Origin: Opitutaceae bacterium | GTDB taxonomy: Bacteria > Verrucomicrobiota > Verrucomicrobiia > Opitutales > Opitutaceae | Assembly: GCA_023265535.1 (NCBI GenBank) | Contig: JAHFTI010000219.1 | Location: forward strand, 1-7,090 | Length of the DNA: 7,090 nt | Direction: 5' to 3' | Shown here: positions 1-6,373 of the stretch, piece after piece | How the letters are laid out: the number at the start of each line of letters is the position of its first letter | How positions within the stretch are numbered: the first letter of the stretch is position 1 | The notes under the pieces: generated by a model | The model's input: only the letters and a program-made list of their open reading frames with translations | Told to the model about the DNA's origin: nothing | The model's database searches: none | Position numbers and translations under genes: made by a program

Positions 1-11
1 CCCCCCCCCCC
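1..11. repeat. Homopolymeric C tract (11 C) at window edge
   Basis: The first eleven bases are all C (G on the leftward strand). The run lies outside any gene visible here, 26 bases beyond the far end of the terminator hairpin that closes the leftward esterase gene. Runs this long are prone to replication slippage and to sequencing error. Its full length and its relation to the next gene cannot be seen because the window starts inside or at it. Confidence 0.6.
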
Positions 12-31
12 TGCTCACCGCGCGCGCCAAC

Positions 32-60
32 GAAAAGGCCGCCCCGGGAAGGGGGCGGCC
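32..60 (-). terminator. Rho-independent terminator of the esterase gene
   Basis: A perfect 9-bp inverted repeat has arms at 37-45 (GGCCGCCCC) and 52-60 (GGGGCGGCC) around a 6-base loop. Read leftward, it is followed immediately by TTTTCG (36 down to 31). It lies about 50 bases after the stop codon of the leftward esterase gene. A GC-only stem, short loop and T tract in the right place make it a good intrinsic terminator. The T tract is short at four bases. Confidence 0.75.
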
Positions 61-86
61 GAAAGTCCTTGTCCCTGAGGCGGGTG

Positions 87-102
87 GCGCAGCTGGCTGC
101 GC
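87..102. repeat. Inverted repeat between esterase stop and terminator
   Basis: Arms GCGCAGC (87-93) and GCTGCGC (96-102) are perfect complements separated by two bases, so a realistic hairpin has 6 bp and a CTGG loop. It sits in the 3' untranslated stretch of the leftward esterase gene, just before the terminator hairpin. It has no T tract of its own. It may protect the mRNA 3' end or assist termination; that role is inferred. Confidence 0.45.
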
Positions 103-112
103 ATGCGTGGGC

Positions 113-985
113 CTACTTTTTCAGGTACTGCTCCACCGGGTTCCTTTTCAGCGCCTTAAGGCCCTGGACCACGCAGGCGGCATTCACGCGCGCACCCTCC
201 ACGCTGGTGTGCGTGTGTGCATCGGCGAAGAGCGGCTCCACCTTCTCCCGGCCGAGTTCCTCATAGCGCGTGGCGATGAGCTCGTTGAGGTCGACAAAGG
301 CGACGCCGGCCTGCTCGGCCACGGAGCGCGCCCATTGGGCGTAGCTGTTCACGGAACGTTGAATCTTGCCCTCGGGTGTCCAGGTCTTGCGCGGAATCAG
401 CGAGCAGACCACCGGGGTGGCCCCTTTGGAGAGGGTGTCCTGCACGTACTTGCGCATGTACCAGCCGTAGGTGTGCACGACCTCGTGCTTCTTGGTCAGG
501 ATATTGTCGATCTCCTCGGTTTCCTCGCCGATGCCCTTGATCGTGCCGCGCGCACGGGTGCTCTTGTCGAGCACCTTCTCGTTGAGCACACCGGCATCGT
601 TGTGGCCGAACTGCATGATCACGATGTCGCCGGCCTGCAGCTCGGCGACGATGTCGTCCCAGCGACCTTCGGTGATGAAGGTGCGGCTCGAGCGGCCGCC
701 GATGGCGCGGTTGACCACGTTGACCTTGTCCAGGTCGAAGAAGGGGGCAATTTCGTCGCCCCAGCCGCGTTGCCCGGTGGTTCCGACGCGCACGGTGGAG
801 TCACCGATGAGCCAGATCGTGGGCAGGGCCGGGTTGGCCTTCTGGTCGACCTTGATCTTGGCGGCATTCTCGACGACGCGATTGGCCTCGTCCTTTGCGG
901 ACGGGGTCTGGGCCGTGCTGTCGAGCAGGCCGACGCAGCAGGAGAAAATTCCGAGCAGGGAGAGACGGAGGTAATGCGGGATCAT
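113..985 (-). CDS. Secreted rhamnogalacturonan acetylesterase-like SGNH/GDSL hydrolase
   Basis: This protein probably removes acetyl groups from rhamnogalacturonan-type pectin outside the cytoplasm. The product is 290 aa from the chosen ATG. A TTG 54 bases upstream would add an Ala/Pro-rich stretch ahead of the signal peptide, so the ATG is preferred; neither has a clear ribosome site. Residues 1-25 form a signal peptide (hydrophobic LSLLGIFSCCVGLL) with likely cleavage after STA. The SGNH blocks are in order: IGDST with nucleophile Ser63, the Gly96 block in AIGGRSSRTF, FGHND with Asn129, and the C-terminal DAHTHTS with Asp255 and His259. The segment GTIKGIGEETEEIDN followed by HTYGWYMRKY is, from memory, typical of bacterial CE12-like esterases. 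It lies 118 bp after the transglutaminase gene on the same strand and ends at a good terminator. The family call is firm; the exact substrate is inferred. Confidence 0.88.
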   Translation of the reverse strand: MIPHYLRLSLLGIFSCCVGLLDSTAQTPSAKDEANRVVENAAKIKVDQKANPALPTIWLIGDSTVRVGTTGQRGWGDEIAPFFDLDKVNVVNRAIGGRSSRTFITEGRWDDIVAELQAGDIVIMQFGHNDAGVLNEKVLDKSTRARGTIKGIGEETEEIDNILTKKHEVVHTYGWYMRKYVQDTLSKGATPVVCSLIPRKTWTPEGKIQRSVNSYAQWARSVAEQAGVAFVDLNELIATRYEELGREKVEPLFADAHTHTSVEGARVNAACVVQGLKALKRNPVEQYLKK

Positions 986-1103
986 GATGAGGGCTGGAGA
1001 GGGCAGGGCGGTGGGAGCCGTCAGGGGCGAGCGCGCCAATGCTCCGTCACCAAGCCCGAAAGACGACGGGGCGGCAAGCGGGGTTACGCAAAATTTGCGC
1101 GCC

Positions 1104-3749
1104 TCAAAGGCCCATGGCGCAGGTGTCGGTGTCGCGTTTCACCTCGTCCGCAGCCGCGGGCTGCAGGGGAAGTTGTGGCACGGGGGGCGGCACTGGCCTG
1201 CTTTCCCGGGTGAAGGTGGCCATGGCCCGCTTCGAGACGAACATGTAGCTGATCCAGATCGCCGCAGGCACGGCATACTGCCCAAGGCTCACGCCCAGCC
1301 CCCTCAAGTTCTTGTCAGCTTCCTCAAGCAGCATCACTGAGGCGATGCCGTCGCCCACCAGGTACACGCCGAGGAACGCGAATTGCACCACAAAGAGCCA
1401 CGGGAAGAGCCGGCGCTTTTGGAAAAACAGCATGATCAGGTGAACGCCCATCACCAGGATCCCCACCTGCATCAGGACTTCCATCGAGACCAGGCACTGC
1501 ACCGCCGTGGTATTCGCCTCCCAGGTGCGTGCATCAAGGAGGGGAATGAGCGACTTCACTATTTCAACGACCTGAATGACAGGGCGCAGGAACAGGCCGA
1601 TGGCCACCAGCACGAGCCAGCCGCCAAGTCCATGCAGCGCAGAGAAGCTGGCGTCCGCCCGCACCGGCCAGAGTCCCCAGTTTTGCCGGTTCAGCCACCA
1701 GCTGGCCAGGCCCCAGAGGGCCAGGCTTCCGATGAGCACGCCGACCAGGGGATAGTTGAGTCGGAAATGGGCATTGCGCGCCGCAATCTCCGTGTTGTGC
1801 GTGAAGTGGTACCCGAGGCAGTTGTTGAACTCCGCCAGCTTGGCAGTGTATTCAGCCATGCGTTCAGGCGTCACATGGTCGTCCTTCGTGGTGTAGCGAT
1901 AGACCAGGTCAACGGTATCCCCCTTGGCTGTCACGGTCGCTTCGCCCTCGAACGCCGGGTCCTCCACGAGTTGGCGTTCGGGTGTGATCGGCCAGGCACT
2001 GGGAAGGTGCAGGCGCGTCTTCTGCACCACTTCATAGCGGTAGGGCACGCTCAGGGGCGAGTTGCGCACCTGCTGTTCCGGGGGCGTCACAAAATCGCGC
2101 AGGCTGCTCGGATAGAATTCCGCCTTCAGCACCGGGGACCCTTTCTCCGACTGCCACAGCTTCGGCACGCTGTAGTGGCTGGTGACCCTGACCTCATTCT
2201 CGGACGGGTCATCCGTCCAGGTCTGCGGCGCTGTCCGGGTGGCCTCCGGAAAGCGCTTCAGCGTGAAGTTCAGGCTGTTTTTTGCCACGGTCTCGGCTGG
2301 CGTCTGCTGCAGGTAGCTGCGCATGGAATCGGCGAGCGCACCCCGGTAGCTCGTCGTGACCGTGAGTGCGGCGACTCCGCCCACCTGAGGAATTTCAAAC
2401 TGCTCGTCGATGCACAGCCTGGTCATGGCCTCCTCCCTCGGGGTGATCCGGTTCAGCCCGGTGGTCCCTGCCTGGATTGCCAGTGCATGCTGGTAGTTGG
2501 GCAGGTAACGCGTGTGGAGCGTGCCCTTCTGGTTGGACAGTGTCGGGTCCACCCAGTGGAAAAGGCCGTTGATCGTCACACGCGTGATGACGTGGTCGAA
2601 GGCATAGGGGCTGGGCAAAAAGTCCGGCGTCACCGCACCCAGCGTCGAATGCGTGAGTGCGGGCGCCGCCGGTATGCCCTGCGAGGCCAGCATCGAGCAC
2701 AGTAGCCGGGTCTTGTCCTTGCAGTCCCCGTAGCGGCGCTCCAGCACCACGGCCGGGGCCTGTGGCGCATGCGATCCGGGCCCGAGTTCGATGCCCATGT
2801 AGCGGATCTCCTGCTGCACGAAATCAAGCAGGGCGAGGGTCTTCTCCTGGGGCGTGTTGAGCTTGGCGCACAGGCTGGCGGCCTTGGCAGCCACAGCCGG
2901 GTCGACCTTCTGCTCGGTGTAGAGGGGTAGTGCCCAAGCCACTACATCAGACCAGCTCCTGAAGTCCGTCACCTGCAGCATCGGCAGGAACAGGTGCCAC
3001 CCCGGGGCGCCTTCCTCGTAGCTCAGCGCCTTCTGCGGGCCCGCGCTCCAGCAGTCCTCCCTCACGCCCTCCGGCAGCAGCCGGGTGCTGTGGCTGAGCG
3101 CCTCCTTTTCCGCGTGGATTCGATGGACCAGGGCGCGCGCGGGTGTTGAAAGCAGGCGGAACCGGTAACGTTCGAGCGAGGTGCCCCAGGCGACCGTGCC
3201 CAGCTCGTCGAAGCGTTCACCAAACACCGGGTTTCGTCCGGTGCGGGTGAAGGAATATTCCACGATGTCCCCCACGCGCACGTCGTCGAGCAGGATGAGG
3301 GCGGTGAGTTGGCCGTTGTATTGGAAACGCTCCAGGTCCTTCTCCTGCTGGAGCACCTCCACCTTCGAGAGCTGCAACTTGTGGATGACTTTCCCGGCGC
3401 GGTGAAGTCGCACCGCATGCAGGGTCATGGTCTGGTACTCTGGGCTGAAGGGAAGCTCCAGGTGGGAAAACGACTGCACGCCGGCGGCGGTGTTGATGCG
3501 GTAGGCGGCATGGTAGTAGCCTTCGCCGCTTTCCGCATGCACCTGGCGATCCAGCAGCATGCCCTGCACGTTCTGGCCCGAGGGCTCAAGGCTTTCCTGC
3601 GGAGGCAGGGGCAGCGGCTGCACCCAGGAGGGAGGCGCCCCTTCCAGGACTTTGGGATGGGCAACCACTCCCTGGGCCAGGGCCATAGTGAAGAGGATAA
3701 GAAGGGAGAACCAGGTTCCCCTGCGTGTGCACTGCATGCCTGAATCCAT
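1104..3749 (-). CDS. DUF3857 / transglutaminase-like / DUF2569 membrane protein
   Basis: The product is 881 aa from the ATG at 3749. In-frame starts at 3761 and 3737, and a GTG at 3803, are also possible, and none has a good ribosome site. A signal peptide ends near VVA|H at residue 30. A DUF3857-like beta domain spans roughly 60-260. The transglutaminase core follows at about 290-410 with an intact triad: Cys343 in RRYGDCKDKTR, His386 in AFDHVI, Asp401 in HWVDPT. A second beta region runs to about 650. Five membrane helices follow (about 666-685, 706-732, 752-776, 782-808, 823-838), the last four resembling DUF2569 (HGLGGWLVLVAIGL). Positive loops after helices 1, 3 and 5 place the catalytic half in the periplasm and the Pro-rich tail in the cytoplasm. 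The substrate is unknown; such cores may be proteases, peptidases or crosslinkers. It lies between an mtnA-like gene and an esterase gene on the same strand. Confidence 0.85.
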   Translation of the reverse strand: MDSGMQCTRRGTWFSLLILFTMALAQGVVAHPKVLEGAPPSWVQPLPLPPQESLEPSGQNVQGMLLDRQVHAESGEGYYHAAYRINTAAGVQSFSHLELPFSPEYQTMTLHAVRLHRAGKVIHKLQLSKVEVLQQEKDLERFQYNGQLTALILLDDVRVGDIVEYSFTRTGRNPVFGERFDELGTVAWGTSLERYRFRLLSTPARALVHRIHAEKEALSHSTRLLPEGVREDCWSAGPQKALSYEEGAPGWHLFLPMLQVTDFRSWSDVVAWALPLYTEQKVDPAVAAKAASLCAKLNTPQEKTLALLDFVQQEIRYMGIELGPGSHAPQAPAVVLERRYGDCKDKTRLLCSMLASQGIPAAPALTHSTLGAVTPDFLPSPYAFDHVITRVTINGLFHWVDPTLSNQKGTLHTRYLPNYQHALAIQAGTTGLNRITPREEAMTRLCIDEQFEIPQVGGVAALTVTTSYRGALADSMRSYLQQTPAETVAKNSLNFTLKRFPEATRTAPQTWTDDPSENEVRVTSHYSVPKLWQSEKGSPVLKAEFYPSSLRDFVTPPEQQVRNSPLSVPYRYEVVQKTRLHLPSAWPITPERQLVEDPAFEGEATVTAKGDTVDLVYRYTTKDDHVTPERMAEYTAKLAEFNNCLGYHFTHNTEIAARNAHFRLNYPLVGVLIGSLALWGLASWWLNRQNWGLWPVRADASFSALHGLGGWLVLVAIGLFLRPVIQVVEIVKSLIPLLDARTWEANTTAVQCLVSMEVLMQVGILVMGVHLIMLFFQKRRLFPWLFVVQFAFLGVYLVGDGIASVMLLEEADKNLRGLGVSLGQYAVPAAIWISYMFVSKRAMATFTRESRPVPPPVPQLPLQPAAADEVKRDTDTCAMGL

Positions 3750-3786
3750 GGTGACCGGCATGGGGGCTGGCCAGTCACAAAAGCAG

Positions 3787-3812
3787 GAAAATTGCCGCAG
3801 CACCCTGGCAAT
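3787..3812 (-). terminator. Weak dyad after mtnA-like gene, possible partial terminator
   Basis: Arms ATTGCC (3791-3796) and GGCAAT (3807-3812) are perfect complements around a 10-base loop. Read leftward, the stem runs straight into TTTTCC. It lies about 80 bases after the mtnA-like stop codon and 38 bases or more before the likely start of the next gene. Half of the stem is A-T and the loop is large, so it would be weak. It could instead be an operator or chance. The far-upstream GTG start of the next gene falls inside its loop, which argues mildly against that start. Confidence 0.3.
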
Positions 3813-3893
3813 GCCCTGCTTAGGCGCCTTCCTTCAGGCGGCGCACTTTTTTGTGACCGCATCCCTGCCTTGCTCTCTCCGGGGGCCCGTTCC

Positions 3894-5000
3894 TCAGCCC
3901 ACCGGTCCGCCCAGCCGACCACGTTCCGCCCACAATTCCTCCGGCTTGAAAATTCCCTCCGGGGTGATGATGCCCGTGATCAGCTCCGCTGGTGTCACGT
4001 CGAAGGCCGGGTTGGCGCCATGGCTGTCCGGGTTCGCAATACGCACGTAGCTGCGTTTCCCCCGCGCATCCAGGCCCCAGGCGCCGAGCACCTCCGACTC
4101 GTGGCGCTCCTCAATCGGAATGTCCGCCGCCGCTGCCGTGTGCCAGTCGATCGTGGACAGGGGAATCGCCACGAAAAAGGGAATGCCGTGCCGCTTCGCG
4201 AGCACCGCCTTGGTGTAGGTGCCGATCTTGTTCGCCACCGCCCCGCAACGCCCCAGCACCCGGTCGCTGCCCACGATGACCAGGTCGATCTTCCCCTGCT
4301 GCATGAGCCAGCCCGCCGCATTGTCAGGAATCACCGTGTGAGGCACGCCCTGTTGCGCCAGCTCCCACGCCGTCAGGCTTGCCCCCTGGCAGCGCGGGCG
4401 CGTCTCGTCGCAGTACACATGCACGCGTTTGCCTCCCGCGTGCGCCGCATAGATCGGCGCCGTGGCGGAGCCCACGTCCACAAAGGCCAGCCAGCCTGCG
4501 TTGCAATGCGTCAGCACGCGCGCCCCGTCCGCGATCAGCGCAGCGCCGTGCACTCCTATCGCCTCGCAATGCTCCACGTCCTCGTCAGCGAAACGCTGAG
4601 CCAGCTCCAGCGCACGCGCCTGCCGCGCCGCCACGGTGCGCAGCCCTTCGATCTCGAGCAGCATCCAGCGCATCGCATTCACGGGATCCACCGCCGTGGG
4701 CCGCGCCTCGGCAAGCACCGTGAACACCTCCTGCGTGTGTGCCTTGAAGGCCTTCATGCCGGAGCCCTCAAAGGCCCTCATCCCCTGCGCTAGGCCATAG
4801 GCCGCCGTCGCCCCGATCGCACCGGCGCCGCGCACGATCATGTCCGTGATGGCCTTCGCCGTGCTGCGGTAGTCGCGCAGCGAGACGATCCGAAATTGGT
4901 GGGGCAGCAGCCGTTGCTCGATCAGGCGCACGGCATTGCGCTCCACGTCGAATCCCACCGTCCTGCAATGCACCGTCCTGGAGCCGCGCTTCACGTTCAT
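3894..5000 (-). CDS. mtnA: MtnA-like sugar-1-phosphate isomerase (S-methyl-5-thioribose-1-phosphate isomerase family)
   Basis: MtnA converts 5-methylthioribose-1-phosphate to the ribulose form in methionine salvage. The 368-aa length is normal. Family landmarks run in order: an N-terminal RTV..GFD....RLIEQR..LP segment, IVRGAGAIG (55-63), RPTAV (100-104), AIGVHGAALI, catalytic Cys166 in LTHCNAGWLAF, YCDETRPRCQGASLTAWEL (197-215), IPDNAAGWLM, catalytic Asp246 in VGSDRV, VANKIGTY (255-262), STID, PIEER and NPAFDVTP near the end. Cys and Asp keep the spacing of the Bacillus subtilis enzyme (160/240). Several positions around them are unusual: GAG for GAP, VDPVNA after RPTA, and RCGA where NGD is common. 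Substrate specificity may therefore differ, for example towards 5-deoxyribose-1-phosphate. No other salvage gene is visible. The ATG at 5000 has an AGGAGG upstream, but 18 bases away. Confidence 0.88.
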   Translation of the reverse strand: MNVKRGSRTVHCRTVGFDVERNAVRLIEQRLLPHQFRIVSLRDYRSTAKAITDMIVRGAGAIGATAAYGLAQGMRAFEGSGMKAFKAHTQEVFTVLAEARPTAVDPVNAMRWMLLEIEGLRTVAARQARALELAQRFADEDVEHCEAIGVHGAALIADGARVLTHCNAGWLAFVDVGSATAPIYAAHAGGKRVHVYCDETRPRCQGASLTAWELAQQGVPHTVIPDNAAGWLMQQGKIDLVIVGSDRVLGRCGAVANKIGTYTKAVLAKRHGIPFFVAIPLSTIDWHTAAAADIPIEERHESEVLGAWGLDARGKRSYVRIANPDSHGANPAFDVTPAELITGIITPEGIFKPEELWAERGRLGGPVG

Positions 5001-5106
5001 GCGCCGCAGACTAGCCGGCCTCCTGGTGGCTTGTCCAATGTATGACTCCGAAAAATGCGCGTTTCGCTTTGTCGGCGCGCCAACTCGCGCTTACTTCTCG
5101 CCTCAC
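5001..5106. promoter_or_regulatory. Divergent intergenic control region
   Basis: This 106-bp gap separates the leftward mtnA-like gene from the rightward reductase gene, so promoters for both must lie here or inside the opposite gene. The centre (about 5036-5056) is the most A/T-rich part. Leftward, TACATT is a passable -10 hexamer (5036-5041), but no good -35 sits 16-18 bases before it. Rightward, TTGTCC (5031-5036) resembles a -35 box, but the matching -10 is poor. AGGAGG on the leftward strand (5019-5024) is 18 bases from the mtnA-like ATG, too far for a normal ribosome site. No clear operator palindrome was seen. The region's role is inferred from gene orientation, not from strong motifs. 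Confidence 0.4.
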
Positions 5107-6291
5107 ATGATCACCCGACGCTTTGGCAGGACCAATCTTCAAATTCCCGTCCTCTCCTGTGGAGGCATGCGTTACCAGCACAAGTGGCAGGACCTGCCCT
5201 GGAGCGAGATCCCCGCCGACGGGCAGGCCAACCTTGAGGCCACGATCCGCCGCTCCCTCGAACTCGGCATCAACCACATCGAGACCGCCCGCGGCTACGG
5301 CAGCTCCGAGATGCAGCTCGGCCGCATCCTTCCCACCTTGCCGCGCGACCGGATGATTGTGCAGACCAAGGTCGCCCCCTGCCAGGACCCCAAGGAGTTC
5401 CTCGCCACCTTCGAAACCTCGATGCGCAACCTCCAGCTCGAGTACGTCGACCTCTTTTCCCTTCACGGCATCAACACGCGCGAGCTCATGGAATGGTCGC
5501 TGCGCCCCGGGGGCTGCATCGACGTCGCCCGCCGCCTGCAGAAGGAGGGCCGCGTCCGCCACATCGGTTTCTCCACGCACGCCACCCCCGAGGTCATCAC
5601 CGAGGCGGTCAATTCCGACGCCTTCGACTACGTCAACCTGCACTGGTACTTCGTCAATGAGCTGAACGAGGGCGCCCTCCAGGCTGCCGCCCGCCGCGAC
5701 CTGGGTGTCTTCATCATCAGTCCCAATGACAAGGGCGGCAAGCTGCAGGACCGTCCCGCCTTCATGGCCGGCCTCACCGCCCCGTTCACGCCCATGCAAT
5801 GGAACGGGCTCTTCTGCCTCGCCCGCTCCGGGATCCACACGCTGAGCTGCGGCGCTGCGCGCCCCTCGGACTTCGACGAGCATGTCGCCGCCCTCGAACA
5901 CCTCACACCCGCCGGCCTCTCCCAGGTCTCCGCGATCGAGCACAAGCTGCGCGCCGTCCTCGCCGCGAAGCATGGCGCCGACTGGTGCGCCCGCTATTTC
6001 GAGGGCCTGCCGCAGTATTTTGATGTCCCGGGCAACATCAACGTGGTGGAGATCCTGCGACTGTGGACCTATGGCACCGCACTCGACCTGATGCCTTGGG
6101 CCAAGATGCGCTACAACCTCCTGGGCCAGGCCGACCACTGGTTTCCCGGCCAGAACGCCGCACGCGCCAGGGAACTCGATCTTCGTCCCGCCCTTGCAGG
6201 CAGCCCCTTCGCGGATCGGATTCCGGAGATCCTGCGCCAGGCCCATGAGCTCTTTTTCGAGGCGCCGGTCAAACGTCAGAGCCAGAGCTGA
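5107..6291 (+). CDS. Aldo/keto reductase, COG1453-like, with cysteine-poor C-terminal domain
   Basis: This is a likely cytoplasmic NAD(P)H-dependent carbonyl reductase of unknown substrate, 394 aa. The frame is open from 4936, but the family N-terminus (ITRRFGRTNLQIPVLSCGG) begins at the ATG at 5107; no ribosome site is evident. Residues 1 to about 265 are the TIM barrel. The active-site tetrad is Glu59 (where most AKRs have Asp), Tyr64 in ETARGYGSSE, Lys88 in IVQTKV and His120 in FSLHGIN. SPNDKGGKL (205-213) and SCGAARPSDFDEHV (247-260) match the cofactor-binding end of this subgroup. Residues about 285-385 align by position with the ferredoxin-like tail of COG1453 proteins (VPGNINVVEILRLW, then RIPEILRQAHELF). 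Only Cys294 remains where CxxC-type cluster motifs would be. It is divergent from the mtnA-like gene and convergent with a kinase gene. Confidence 0.88.
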   Translation: MITRRFGRTNLQIPVLSCGGMRYQHKWQDLPWSEIPADGQANLEATIRRSLELGINHIETARGYGSSEMQLGRILPTLPRDRMIVQTKVAPCQDPKEFLATFETSMRNLQLEYVDLFSLHGINTRELMEWSLRPGGCIDVARRLQKEGRVRHIGFSTHATPEVITEAVNSDAFDYVNLHWYFVNELNEGALQAAARRDLGVFIISPNDKGGKLQDRPAFMAGLTAPFTPMQWNGLFCLARSGIHTLSCGAARPSDFDEHVAALEHLTPAGLSQVSAIEHKLRAVLAAKHGADWCARYFEGLPQYFDVPGNINVVEILRLWTYGTALDLMPWAKMRYNLLGQADHWFPGQNAARARELDLRPALAGSPFADRIPEILRQAHELFFEAPVKRQSQS

Positions 6292-6314
6292 GGTCCAACC
6301 CATCGGTCCCCGCG

Positions 6315-6328
6315 CAGCGTTTCCGCTG
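6315..6328. repeat. Small hairpin in convergent gap
   Basis: CAGCG (6315-6319) and CGCTG (6324-6328) form a perfect 5-bp stem with loop TTTC, 24 bases after the reductase stop codon and just before the larger terminator-like hairpin. No T tract follows. The arrangement, a small hairpin then a large one, is the same as downstream of the esterase gene at the left end of the window. Confidence 0.35.
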
Positions 6329-6332
6329 ATCC

Positions 6333-6362
6333 TCGCCAAGTTCCCCGGGGGCTTGGCGATTT
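6333..6362 (+). terminator. Terminator-like hairpin after the aldo/keto reductase gene
   Basis: Perfect 8-bp arms TCGCCAAG (6333-6340) and CTTGGCGA (6352-6359) enclose an 11-base loop containing CCCCGGGG, which can extend the structure. Read rightward, it is followed by TTT then CC, a short T tract. It lies 41 bases after the reductase stop. Read leftward, it follows the kinase stop by about 14 bases but has no T tract on that side. It is most likely the reductase terminator and may also block read-through from the convergent kinase gene. Confidence 0.6.
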
Positions 6363-6373
6363 CCATGTCTTCC

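Noticed and set aside
986..1039. TTG start adding 18 residues to the esterase
   Set aside because: The added Ala/Pro-rich residues precede a signal peptide that begins properly at the ATG at 985, and TTG starts are less common.
107..1213. Rightward open frame of 368 aa across the esterase gene
   Set aside because: It is a shadow of the esterase, which has all SGNH blocks, and it would read across two terminator or intergenic regions.
1383..2705. Rightward open frame of 440 aa inside the transglutaminase gene
   Set aside because: The translation is Arg/His/Gln-rich without domains, and the opposite strand carries a clear signal peptide, catalytic triad and membrane helices.
3750..3803. GTG start adding 18 residues to the transglutaminase protein
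   Set aside because: It would put a Cys/Phe/Trp-rich stretch before the signal peptide, and the GTG lies inside a dyad loop. An internal ATG is more natural.
3825..3852. Hairpin (CGCCT...AGGCG) followed downstream by six T on the rightward strand
   Set aside because: The T tract is on the rightward strand, where no gene ends here, and the stem is only 5 bp. In the direction of the real genes no T tract follows.
3792..4793. Rightward open frame of 333 aa opposite the mtnA-like gene
   Set aside because: It is Arg/His-rich with no family features; the leftward frame is clearly an MtnA homologue.
4936..5106. N-terminal extension of the reductase by 57 residues
   Set aside because: It would overlap the mtnA-like gene, and its residues do not resemble any AKR N-terminus. 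The conserved start of the family is at the ATG at 5107.
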